A stretch of DNA of 64,000 bases from Rothia halotolerans (GTDB taxonomy: Bacteria > Actinomycetota > Actinomycetes > Actinomycetales > Micrococcaceae), in contig NZ_NOIU01000002.1 in assembly GCF_004136635.1 (NCBI RefSeq), forward strand, positions 558,001 through 622,000, read 5' to 3'. Positions within the stretch are counted from its first letter, which is position 1; the number at the start of each line of letters is the position of its first letter. Made by a program: the position numbers and the translations under genes. Positions 15,565 to 23,617 of the stretch are shown one piece after another. The notes under the pieces are model-generated. The model was not told the DNA's origin, made no database searches, and saw only the letters and a program-made list of their open reading frames with translations.

Positions 15565-16808
15565 CGGCCCGTCACCGCGATGCTCGAGGGCGCACCGCCC
15601 ACGTCGAGGCTGCGCGCCTCCCGCAGGCCGTCCGCGACGTCGATCTCCAGGACGCGTCCGCCGGCGGGATCGGAGACGTAGGCCCGCTCCCTGTCCACCG
15701 CCACGGTGGGACCGGGCGAGGACTCCTCGTCCGCGTCCTCCGGGACGTCGACGAGCTTCCGGCTGGTCAGCACCTCGCCGGTGGCGGGGTCGATCGAGTA
15801 GCCGACGCCGTCGGCGTCCAGCGCGAGCACCGTCTTGTCGTCCGGGGACACCCCGGCCGTGATGATCTCCGCGTCGGTGGAGGCGTAGACCCACTCGCCG
15901 GTGGAGGGGTCCAGGACGCCCAGGCCGGAATCCTCCAGAGGCGCCGCCATCAGCTTCTTGCCCGTGGAGAGCGACCAGGCCCGGCCGGAGGCCTCCTCCG
16001 GATAGGGCCGCAGCTCGGCGTTGAAGTCCTCGTCCACGGTGATCACGCCGTCGTCACAGGCGAAGGCGGCGGCGTCGCGCGTCGCGCCGGCCCCGTGGAT
16101 CTGCTCGCAGTCGGCCTGCCCCGTCAGGTCGGCCGGGCTGCCGGACTCGTCGTAGAGGGCGAGCTCGTTCGGCAGCTCGGAGGAGTCGTCCTGCGGGGTG
16201 GTGGAGATCAGGTGGTCGTTCAGCGGAGCGGCGACGCCGTGATGGGCGCCCGAGGCGACGGTCCCGGTCTCCTCGAGCTCGCCGTCCTCCATGGCCTTCC
16301 GGTCGTACACCTTCGCCGAACCGTCCCCGTCGAAGAAGAACGCCACGGAGGAGTCGTTGGAGACGACGTGACCGGGCTTCTCACCCGAGACCTCTCCCAC
16401 CTCGGAGGCGTCCGAGCGGTAGTAGTGGTAGTGGTCTCCGTGGTCGACCGTCCACACCCCGCTGTCGAAGACCCGGGCCTTCCCGTCCTCGGCATCGGTC
16501 TCGAAGAGGTACCGGTTGTCCGCCGCGCTGAGGTGCGCCTGCGGGCTCCCCTCCTCCTCGGCGACGGTCTCCTCCGTCAGCAGGTCGAGGATCTTCAGCC
16601 CGCCGCTCTCCCCGTCCTGGACGGCCAGGCGCAGCTGGGGCTCGCTGGCCTCCTCGGCGCCCTCGACGTATCCGTGCGGGGTGCTGCTCGAGCTCGCCTC
16701 CTCCCCCGTCTCCGATTCCGAGGCGGGCTCCCCCGCCCCGCACGCGGACATCCCGAGCGAGAGGACGAGCAGGCCGCCGAACAGCAGTGAACTACGTGTG
16801 TGACTCAT
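15561..16808 (-). CDS. aztD: AztD-type zinc metallochaperone lipoprotein, first copy
   Basis: 415 residues. Lipobox SLGMSAC, acidic/Ser-rich linker, then repeated beta-strand blades. His cluster VDHGDHYHYY and GAHHGVAA; the late blades read ALDADGVGYSIDPATGEV and YVSDPAGGRVLEIDVADG. In the characterised Paracoccus system AztD binds zinc in the periplasm and hands it to AztC; here it would work on the outer face of the membrane. Nine bases separate it from the aztB stop, and its own stop overlaps aztC. AGAAAG precedes the ATG. Confidence 0.88.
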   Translation of the reverse strand: MSHTRSSLLFGGLLVLSLGMSACGAGEPASESETGEEASSSSTPHGYVEGAEEASEPQLRLAVQDGESGGLKILDLLTEETVAEEEGSPQAHLSAADNRYLFETDAEDGKARVFDSGVWTVDHGDHYHYYRSDASEVGEVSGEKPGHVVSNDSSVAFFFDGDGSAKVYDRKAMEDGELEETGTVASGAHHGVAAPLNDHLISTTPQDDSSELPNELALYDESGSPADLTGQADCEQIHGAGATRDAAAFACDDGVITVDEDFNAELRPYPEEASGRAWSLSTGKKLMAAPLEDSGLGVLDPSTGEWVYASTDAEIITAGVSPDDKTVLALDADGVGYSIDPATGEVLTSRKLVDVPEDADEESSPGPTVAVDRERAYVSDPAGGRVLEIDVADGLREARSLDVGGAPSSIAVTGR

Positions 16809-16817
16809 AAGTGCTTT

Positions 16818-17669
16818 CTAGTGCGAATGATTCTCGTTTGCTTTAACGTAGCGTACTCGATGCGCGATGCGCTTGACCAACAGGGCGGCGAAGAACGTGG
16901 CGGCGCTCAGCAGCGCGATGGTCGCCCCTGCGGCCGTCTGGGCGTACCAGCTGACCAGGAGGCCCGCGTAGACCTGCAGCACCCCCAGGATCGCGGCGCC
17001 GAGCATGATGGATCGCGGGTCGCGGAACAGCAGCAGCCCCGTCGCCGGAGGGCCGATCAGCAGGCCGAAGACCAGCAGGGTGCCCACGATCTGGAAGGAG
17101 GCCACCGTGGCCAGGGCCGTCAGGGCGAGCATGGCCAGGTGCGCCCACCGGGGCCTGAGGCCCAGCGTGGTGGCCTTCTGCTCATCGAAGGCCAGCGCCA
17201 TGAAGGGCCGGTGCAGGCCCCAGCAGGCGAGCACGGTGGCCAGGGCGGCCACCCCGATGATCAGCACGTCCTGGCGTTGCACACCCAGGACGTCGCCGAA
17301 GAGGAAGCCGGTGAGGTCCACGGCGAAGGTGTTCGAATGCGAGACGATGACGACGCCGAGCGCCAGCATCCCGATGAACTGCAGGCCGATGCTGACGTCC
17401 TGGGAGAGCTTCGCCTCCCGGGAGGTCCACACCACCCCCGCCGACATCACTAACGCGCTGACCGCGGCCCCGACCATGAGGTTGCCACCCAGCAGGGATG
17501 CTATGGCGACGCCGGGCAGCATCCCGTGGGACATGGCGTCCCCGAAGAAGGCCAGGCCGCGCAGCACGACCCAGGTGCCGACGCAGGCGCAGAGCACCGC
17601 GGCCAGGGCGCCGGCGATGAGGGCGCGCAGGACGAAGGAAACCTCGAAGGGGGCGATGAAGAACTCCAT
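16818..17669 (-). CDS. aztB: zinc ABC transporter permease AztB
   Basis: 283 residues, about eight membrane helices, ABC-3 permease family. Characteristic segments: GTWVVLRGLAFFGDAMSHGMLPGVAIA at the second helix, VVIVSHSNTFAVDLTGFLFGDVLG, MALAFDEQKATTLGL, and VASFQIVGTLLVFGLLIGPPATGLLL. The C-terminus ends ENHSH, a short His motif. It is read divergently from aztA across 29 bp. There is no Shine-Dalgarno sequence. A TATCGT -10 six bases upstream suggests a leaderless message. Confidence 0.93.
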   Translation of the reverse strand: MEFFIAPFEVSFVLRALIAGALAAVLCACVGTWVVLRGLAFFGDAMSHGMLPGVAIASLLGGNLMVGAAVSALVMSAGVVWTSREAKLSQDVSIGLQFIGMLALGVVIVSHSNTFAVDLTGFLFGDVLGVQRQDVLIIGVAALATVLACWGLHRPFMALAFDEQKATTLGLRPRWAHLAMLALTALATVASFQIVGTLLVFGLLIGPPATGLLLFRDPRSIMLGAAILGVLQVYAGLLVSWYAQTAAGATIALLSAATFFAALLVKRIAHRVRYVKANENHSH

Positions 17670-17698
17670 CCGATAACGATACTCATTATCATGGTGCT
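17670..17698. promoter_or_regulatory. 29-bp divergent leaderless promoter with Zur-like box
   Basis: Near-palindrome at 17672-17690 with half-sites GATAA-x-GA and TC-x-TTATC, resembling Zur operators. TATCAT (17687-17692) ends six bases before the aztA ATG. On the other strand TATCGT (17676-17681) ends six bases before the aztB ATG. Neither gene has a ribosome site, so both messages probably start at or beside the ATG. One repressor bound here would block both genes. Confidence 0.65.
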
Positions 17699-18349
17699 AT
17701 GGACACTTCACTGCGTCTCATCGACCTCAGCTGCCGCTACGGCCAGAACCGGGCGCTCACCTCGCTCTCCCTCGAGATCCCCGCCGGCAGGACGACGGCG
17801 GTGATCGGCTCCAACGGGTCCGGCAAGTCGACCCTGCTCTCCGCCCTGGCCGGGACTAAGGAGGTCTCATCGGGCAGGATCGAGGGGCGCCCGCGGAACA
17901 TCTCGTTCGTCGTCCAGCGCAGCTCCGTCTCGGATCGGCTCCCCCTGACGGTCCGCCGGACGGTCGAGATGGGGAGATGGCGGGAGCGCGGCGCGGTGGG
18001 CAGGCTGACGCACCGGGACCGGGACGTCGTCGAGCAGGCGCTGGAGGAGCTGGGCATCTCGGACCTGGCCGGCAGGCAGCTGGGGAGCCTCTCGGGAGGG
18101 CAGCGCCAGCGCACCCTGGTCGCCCAGGGGCTGGCCCAGCAGGCCGAGCTGCTGCTGCTCGACGAGCCCCTCGCCGCCGTCGACGAAGAGGCAGCGGCGC
18201 TCATCGCAGCCGCCATCCGCCGGCAGCGGGAGGAGGGGGTCACCGTCGTGATCGCCACGCACGAGGCGGAGCAGGCCGCGCAGGCGGACCGGGTCATCCG
18301 GCTCGAGGGCGGGGAGGTCGAGAGCGAGCACGACGGGGTCCGGCGCTGA
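17699..18349 (+). CDS. aztA: zinc ABC transporter ATPase AztA
   Basis: 216 residues, short for the family but complete. Walker A GSNGSGKST (37-45), Q-loop VVQRSS, signature LSGGQRQR, Walker B ELLLLDEP, H-loop VVIATHE. It powers zinc uptake through AztB. The gene is read away from aztB from a shared 29-bp promoter, a split arrangement that puts the ATPase on its own message. The ATG at 17691 is out of frame and was rejected. Confidence 0.93.
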   Translation: MDTSLRLIDLSCRYGQNRALTSLSLEIPAGRTTAVIGSNGSGKSTLLSALAGTKEVSSGRIEGRPRNISFVVQRSSVSDRLPLTVRRTVEMGRWRERGAVGRLTHRDRDVVEQALEELGISDLAGRQLGSLSGGQRQRTLVAQGLAQQAELLLLDEPLAAVDEEAAALIAAAIRRQREEGVTVVIATHEAEQAAQADRVIRLEGGEVESEHDGVRR

Positions 18350-18370
18350 GCACCTCCCGGCGGTGGGCCC

Positions 18371-19334
18371 TCAGACCTCCGGGCGGGGGTGGTGCTCGAG
18401 CCAGTGCTCGGCGATCGCGCCGCGCGTCGTCACCCACACCCCCTCCCGGGCGGTGATGTGCTCGAGGAAGCGACGCAGCGCGGTGATCCGCCCCGGGCGC
18501 CCGACCATGCGGCAGTGCAGCCCGATGCTCATCATCTTCGGCCTGGCCAGACCCGCCGGGTCGCCCTCCTCGTAGAGCGTGTCGAACTGGTCCCGGAGGT
18601 ACCGGTAGAAGGGCTCGGCGTCGCTGTACCCCTGGGGGAGGCCGAAGCGCATGTCGTTGCAGTCCAGGGTGTACGGGATGACCAGGTGCGGCCGCCGCTC
18701 CCCCGACGAGGTCCGGACCGCCATCCAGAACGGCAGGTCGTCGCCGTAGTAGTCCGAGTCGTACGCCAGCCGCCCGTCGTCCACCACGAGCCGGCGCGTG
18801 TTCGGGGAGTCGCGGCCGGTGTACCAGCCCAGCGGCGGCTTGCCGGTCGTCTCCTCGATGATCTCGATGGCGCGTTCCAGGTGCTCGCGCTCCACGTCCT
18901 CGGGCACGTCCTGGTAGTTGATCCACTTCAGCCCGTGGCCGACGACGTCGTACCCGCGCTCCGCGAAGGCCTCCGCCACCGAGGGGTTGCGCTGCAGGGC
19001 CGTGGCGACGCCGAAGACGGTGAGCGGCAGCCCGAAGCGGTCGAACTCCCGCAGGACGCGCCACACCCCCTGGCGCGCCCCGTACTCGTAGACGCCGTCC
19101 ATCGACATGTGCCGGGCCGCGTAGGGGTGGGGGTTGAACATCTCGGGGAGGAACCTCTCCGCCGTGGGGTCCCCGTGCAGGACGTGGTTCTCCTCGCCCT
19201 CCTCGTAGTTCAGGACGAACTGCACGGCGATGCGGGCTCCGCCGGGCCAGCGGGGGGTCATACCCCGCTTCCCCATATCCGACGAGGTCGCGAGGGTATT
19301 CGACGGTGCTGTCGTAGAACGATGAGAAAGACAT
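18371..19334 (-). pseudogene. puuE: PuuE-type allantoinase (polysaccharide deacetylase fold), frameshifted near the N-terminus
   Basis: The N-terminus MSFSSFYDSTVEYPRDLVGYG (ATG 19334, AGGAG six bases before) is in one frame. The remainder, PRWPGGARIAVQFVLNYEEG through WYTGRDSPNTRRLV, IPYTLDCNDMRF and LHCRMVGRPGRI, is in another. Removing one G from the GGGG run at 19271-19274 joins them with the spacing of relatives (GYG-x5-PRWP). About 320 residues when repaired. PuuE enzymes convert allantoin to allantoate without a metal. Either a real inactivating mutation or a sequencing error. The downstream frame is also open from an ATG at 19471, but that extension resembles no protein. A Zur-like box lies upstream. 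Confidence 0.8.
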
Positions 19335-19487
19335 GGTGCTCCTGATTGTGAGGGGACGCCCACCGAGGCGACCGCAGGGCGCCGCCGATCAGCGGAACAT
19401 GCGGATGAGACCGGCTCACCGTCCGAGGTGGACCCCGCGAGGCCGGATGAGCCTCGCGGTCGATGGGTCATGAACAGCTCTTATCGT

Positions 19488-19509
19488 AAATGAGAATCAT
19501 CATTAACTT
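19488..19509 (-). promoter_or_regulatory. Zur-like box upstream of the puuE-type gene
   Basis: A 22-nt imperfect palindrome with half-sites GTAAATGA and TCATTAAC around a central AATCA. Like the aztA/aztB box it has AATGA/TCATT arms. On the minus strand TACGAT (19483-19488) can act as the -10 for the puuE-type gene. No gene is read the other way. Confidence 0.5.
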
Positions 19510-19644
19510 GGTCATCTCCCTGCGTGCCTCCGGTCGGCGGTCATCGACGTTCGACGGGAGCGGACCGCGCTTTCTGGATGGTGGGGCCAGCCCGGCGGGC
19601 CATGGGCTCCCCCGATTCTTCGACTCCTGCCTCAGCGCATGCAG

Positions 19645-20529
19645 CTATCTGCTGTTCGCCTCGCAATGACGGGAAGCGAGGGCACCGGCGAGGCCGACGA
19701 TCAGGGCACGCGCCTCGGGCGGCTCCGTGACCTCGATCTTCTCGGCGAACTGGAGGAGCTGACGCACGGCGTCGAGCTGGTCGTAGCCGACCGTGATCCG
19801 CACCGACTCCGGGGATCCGGCCGGCTCCACCGAGAGCAGGCGGCTGCCCAGGATGCGGCGGGCCATGTCCTCGGCCTTCGCGTCCAGCAGGGCGGTCACC
19901 CGGATGCTGTGCCGCTCTTCCAGGTCTGAGACGAGGCGCGCCGCGACCTCATCGAGGCTCAGCCCGGCGCGCACCCGCCGGTCCTCATCGAGCACGGACC
20001 AGGATCCGAGCCTGGCAAAGGCGAACATCCGAGGCTCCCCCTCGACGTCCGCGATGAGATACCAACGGCCCCCGCGGGAGAACACGCCGTACGGGTCGAC
20101 CTCGCGCTCACGCGAGGCGGGCTCTCCGCTGGCCCGGTAGGCGATCCGCAATCTCTTCCCGCGCCGGACATCTCGGATGAGAGCGGCCACGTCGGTGGAG
20201 CCCTCCGGGGCGAACCATCCGCTGTTGTCGATCGCCACGACGTCGTGCAGCGGGAGAAGGCCGGCGGCGTCCCTGACCGGCCAGGGCCTGCGACTGGCGA
20301 GCTTCTGAGCGGCCGTGCGCGCGGCGGCCTCGATCCCGAGCTGCTCGGCCCGGGTGAGGTCCACGCCGATCAGCTCGAGCACCTCCGCCTCGTTCCCGGT
20401 CAGCCGGCCCACGTCCACCTCCGCGCCGGGCAGCAGGACCACGCCGCCGTAGCGCCCGCGCTCGGCGACGACGGGGACATCGGCATCGACCAGCGCCTGG
20501 ATGTCACGCAGGATGGTGCGCCTTCTGAT
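19645..20529 (-). pseudogene. YafY/WYL transcriptional regulator lacking its N-terminal HTH half
   Basis: The frame reads RRTILRDIQALVDADVPVVAERGRYGG, the second half of a DeoR-type HTH, then the WYL part: LHDVVAIDNSGWF, RLRIAYRASGEPASREREVDPYGVFSRGGRWYLIADVEG and a C-terminal WCX region with FAEKIEVTEPPE. A TAG lies three codons before RRTIL, and the first HTH helices (about 35-40 residues) and the start are missing. The break point coincides with the start of the VOC gene on the other strand. An internal start would give a protein without DNA binding. Confidence 0.72.
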
Positions 20530-20869
20530 CTACGTGACCGACGCGGAGCGTTCGACGCGGTTCTACTCGGAGCTGTTCGAGATCGAGCCGGTCTTCGTCT
20601 CCCCCGCCTACGTCGCCTTCGAGAGCGCCGAGGGAGTGCTGTTCGCGTTGTGGAGCCGCCACGGGGAGGCCGTCGCACCGCAGATCCCGCGGCTGTCCGA
20701 GCTCGGGCTGATGGTGCCGGGTTCGGCCGAGGCGATCGACGAGCTCTACGCCAGGTGGAAGGCCCAGGGGCACACGATGGTCGAAGACATCCACGACGAC
20801 GTCTTCGGGCGCACGTTCGTGATCGCCGACCCCGACGGCAACCTCGTCCGGGTCTCTCCGGTCGACTGA
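20513..20869 (+). CDS. VOC (glyoxalase/bleomycin-resistance) family protein
   Basis: 118 residues from ATG 20513. Vicinal-oxygen-chelate fold: VRLLIYVTDAERSTRFYSELF (first betaalphabeta), AEGVLFALWSRHGEAV, and a closing DVFGRTFVIADPDGNLVRVSPV. Metal ligands cannot be assigned with confidence. YafY/WYL regulators often sit divergent to VOC genes; here that partner is truncated exactly at this start, so the original promoter was probably lost. CAGG directly before the ATG is a poor ribosome site. Confidence 0.8.
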   Translation: MVRLLIYVTDAERSTRFYSELFEIEPVFVSPAYVAFESAEGVLFALWSRHGEAVAPQIPRLSELGLMVPGSAEAIDELYARWKAQGHTMVEDIHDDVFGRTFVIADPDGNLVRVSPVD

Positions 20870-21012
20870 CGGCCGACGCCGTCCGGGCCTCGGCTTCTTC
20901 CGCGAGAGGGGCTGACGCGGCGTCGCGAACCCTCAGCGTGGAACCCGGCTCGCGTTCATCCGTCACGCGCCGGCCGCGAACGCCGAGGCGCTGCTCACTG
21001 CTCCCTCGAGCA

Positions 21013-21243
21013 TTACGACCAGGTGTTCATCGCGTCGCCGAGCGGCACGCGGCTGAGGCGGATGAGCCCGTAGCCGCCCGCCCCCGCGATCACGACGACG
21101 GCCAGGAGGACCCAGGAGGGCTGCTCCCCCTGGACCAACAGCCAGACGGCGGCAGCGGCGAACAGCAGGCCGAGGCCGATCGCGCCCCAGAGCAGGCACG
21201 CGCCGAGGAAGGCGATCACGGGGCGCTGCTCGCGGGGGCTCAT
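21013..21243 (-). CDS. small two-helix membrane protein
   Basis: 76 residues from ATG 21243: a charged start MSPREQRP, a first helix VIAFLGACLLWGAIGLGLLF running into AAAAVWLLV, and a second helix WVLLAVVVIAGAGGYGLI, then a polar tail. No family was recognised. Convergent to the VOC gene. The hydrophobic pattern supports a real membrane protein. Confidence 0.55.
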   Translation of the reverse strand: MSPREQRPVIAFLGACLLWGAIGLGLLFAAAAVWLLVQGEQPSWVLLAVVVIAGAGGYGLIRLSRVPLGDAMNTWS

Positions 21244-21536
21244 GCGCCCCACTCTATCCGGCGGGATCGCGGCGGAGCGGAAGACGCAGGACTGATGCGG
21301 CGCTTCTGGCCGGCTGGGCATCAGGGCACGATCGGAGATACTGCCCGCCGGCGCCATCGATCCCTTTGCCGGGCCTCGCGTTGTTATTAAGCCGGTGGCA
21401 TACAGCACACTCCGCAGACGCCCTTTTCCTATGCTCAGTACCGTCGGCCCCTAGCCGTCAGGCCGCAGGCCGCGTACGCAGCTCGTCTTTCATTCGCACC
21501 GCCGGGACAGCGCTGTCCCAGGAGAGGAAAACTGTG

Positions 21537-22070
21537 ATGCACCAGGTCGCCACACCCGCCGCCGTCAGGCAGCACAGCAAGCGCCATCACAATCTGCACA
21601 CCGTCAAAGGAATCCACTGGCGCGCCATCCGCCCCCAAGATACCCCCGGCATCGAACGTCTCGTCCGCCGACAGCCCTTCCGCCATCCGACCTGGACCCT
21701 CGAAGAGGGCACCCTCGGCATCGCCGCCTACGTCCGCTGCGGGACCCTTCTGGCCACCGTCCTGGTCACCCACGGAAGGACCCCCGGCGAATACGCCAGC
21801 CTGTTCACCGTCGTCGCTGTAGACCCAGACTGGCGCGAGGAGGGCCTGGGCCTGGTCGGGCTGAACCTGATCCCCCAGTTCCTCGCCAACGATGGGATCG
21901 CCGTGGACATGCTCTTCGGTCTCTGCTCCTCCAAGAGCGCCTCCTACTACCTCCAGGCCGGCTACGAGGTCACCAGGCCCCGCGAACAGCTGAAGGTCCC
22001 GGGGGTCTCCCAGCCGATGCTCTCCCCGGATCCGGCCCGCTCCTGCTGGTTCTACCGGCACTTCATCTGA
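21537..22070 (+). CDS. GNAT-like protein, paralogue 2
   Basis: 177 residues, the same length as the copy at 7482-8015 and alignable without gaps. Shared blocks: VATPAAV at the start, KGI-x-WR, GIAAY, EGLGLVGLNLIPQFL (acetyl-CoA loop), MLFG-x-C-S, YYLQAGYEV and the terminal CWFYRHF. The ATG is preceded by GGAGAGGA at eight bases, and by an in-frame GTG that could also serve. A 113-codon gene follows after 146 bases. Function unknown beyond the GNAT-like fold. Confidence 0.72.
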   Translation: MHQVATPAAVRQHSKRHHNLHTVKGIHWRAIRPQDTPGIERLVRRQPFRHPTWTLEEGTLGIAAYVRCGTLLATVLVTHGRTPGEYASLFTVVAVDPDWREEGLGLVGLNLIPQFLANDGIAVDMLFGLCSSKSASYYLQAGYEVTRPREQLKVPGVSQPMLSPDPARSCWFYRHFI

Positions 22071-22216
22071 GTCCGCACGCAATGCATGCCCCTGCCACGT
22101 ACGGGGCGGGAACGTCCGCTCGAAACGAGGCGCGCTGCAAGGCGGGCCCAGGCGTCCGATCTAGGAGGCCTCTGAACGCGGCTTCCCGACAGACCACCTA
22201 CTTCACAGAGAATGCG

Positions 22217-22558
22217 ATGACACAGCCTTTATTCATCCCTCTAGAAGATCCCCGTTCCAAACCCGACCTCCGATCAGCAGCGCGGTCCATCGCCCGGCAG
22301 ACGCATCTGATCGGGCTCCCTCTCACGGACTCTGTGCATTTCCTCCTGGGGGACAAGAACATCAGCCTGGTTCTCGACCCCCAGGAGGAGGGCGTCCTGC
22401 TGACGAGCGGCCTCATGCGGGACGGCGTCTTCGTCCCCGTCAACCTGCACGGCGCCGCCCTGATCCCGATGCGGCGGCTCTGCAGCATCAAAGGGCTGGC
22501 GCAATCGGTGGAAGAAGCTCTCCTGGACGCGGTGGAGGAGCTCAGGAGGTCGGACTGA
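22217..22558 (+). CDS. hypothetical protein downstream of GNAT paralogue 2
   Basis: 113 residues from ATG 22217, beginning MTQPLFIPLEDPRSKPDLRSAAR. Alternating strand-like segments (HFLLGDKNISLVLDPQEEG, VFVPVNLHGAALIPM) and a C-terminal helix (AQSVEEALLDAVEELRRSD) suggest a small soluble alpha/beta domain. No family was recognised. The region between it and the GNAT-like gene lacks a clear terminator, so co-transcription is possible. Confidence 0.55.
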   Translation: MTQPLFIPLEDPRSKPDLRSAARSIARQTHLIGLPLTDSVHFLLGDKNISLVLDPQEEGVLLTSGLMRDGVFVPVNLHGAALIPMRRLCSIKGLAQSVEEALLDAVEELRRSD

Positions 22559-22692
22559 CCCGCTCAGGGAGAGAGACAGAGAGCCCCGTTCCGAGGGCGA
22601 GCAGGCCCGCGGGCAGCGCCCAGGATCTGAGAGATGTACTCGGCCGGGGTGAAGCCATGCGGGAGTGCTTCACCGGCGGTATCACGGCAACG

Positions 22693-23280
22693 CTATGAAC
22701 CGCCCACCGAGCGCGCCAGGGGATCTTTCCGGAAGGCGACGGCGACCCGCTCGACCGCCTCGCGCGGGCTCTCGCCCCGGCGAGCCATGACGCGGACCGC
22801 GCAGACCACCACGAGCACCGCCTCGTCCGCCGCCATGAGCGTCTCGTCGTGGTCCTCGGGAAGGTCCAGCGATCGCGCGAGGACGGGCCACAGCAGGGCG
22901 GGGAGGTCTTCGTTCGCCTCCAGCCACACCCGCCGCAGCGCCGGGACCGTCAGCACGAGCTGCATCAGGTGGTTCCCCCAGTCGAGGCTCCCCGCTGCGA
23001 CGGCTTCGCCGAACGCGTCGGCCACGGCGTCCAGGTGGTCGGACGCGCTCCCCTCGAGGCGCCGGGCGAGGGCGTCGGCGAAGCGGCGGTTGCCCGCGTC
23101 CAGGAGCGGACGGAGACTCTCGGCCTTCGTCGGGAAGTAGCGGAAGAAGGTGCGCTCGGACAGCCCCGACTCCGCCACCAGCGCGCGCGTCGGCGCATCG
23201 CCGCCGTGCTCGTGGAAGGCCTGGGCGCACTTCAGCGAGATCTTCAGGAGGGTCTCCGGGGACAGACGCGCGCGTGCCAT
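22693..23280 (-). CDS. TetR family regulator
   Basis: 195 residues from ATG 23280. N-terminal HTH: ARLSPETLLKISLKCAQAFHEHG, then TRALVAESGLSERTFFRYFPTKAESL. The C-terminal ligand domain is helical (LDWGNHLMQLVLTVPALRRVW...). It is divergent to the small frame at 23425 and the DUF1275/SDR genes, separated by 144 bp, and probably represses them; the inducer is unknown. Confidence 0.9.
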   Translation of the reverse strand: MARARLSPETLLKISLKCAQAFHEHGGDAPTRALVAESGLSERTFFRYFPTKAESLRPLLDAGNRRFADALARRLEGSASDHLDAVADAFGEAVAAGSLDWGNHLMQLVLTVPALRRVWLEANEDLPALLWPVLARSLDLPEDHDETLMAADEAVLVVVCAVRVMARRGESPREAVERVAVAFRKDPLARSVGGS

Positions 23281-23424
23281 GACTTGCACCCTAGACCATG
23301 CGCGCACCCGGCTTGGCACTGGACCATAAAGCCGGTTACTGCCATTATTGGATCAGGGCCTGCCCTGCGGACCATGGGACCTCACGGGACGGCCAAGGTT
23401 GCCCCACGACCAGAGGAGAGCGTC

Positions 23425-23607
23425 ATGCGCACCGCTGCCGACGTCGTCGTCGAGACCACCGGAGATGCCGGGAGCCGGAGTGTCCGCGGTCTGCCGGGCG
23501 ACCCGCTGGGCGGGTTCACCGCCGCCCTGCGCGCGAGCATCTCCCGCCGCGACGAGGAACTCGTCGGCCCGGCGGAGTCGAACCGACTCCCGCGACTGCC
23601 CGGCTGA
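23425..23607 (+). CDS. small 60-residue protein or leader before the DUF1275 gene
   Basis: ATG 23425 follows GAGGAG at seven bases, the best ribosome site in this stretch. The product (MRTAADVVVETTGDAG... ending NRLPRLPG) has no membrane helix and no recognised family. Its stop is 10 bases before the GTG of the DUF1275 gene, whose own ribosome site is poor, so translation of this frame may feed re-initiation downstream. Confidence 0.45.
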   Translation: MRTAADVVVETTGDAGSRSVRGLPGDPLGGFTAALRASISRRDEELVGPAESNRLPRLPG

Positions 23608-23617
23608 CGAGCGCCAA

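Noticed and set aside
16825-16845. GAATGATTCTCG resembling a Zur half-site near the end of aztB
   Set aside because: It encodes the C-terminal NENHSH of AztB and is not next to a promoter.
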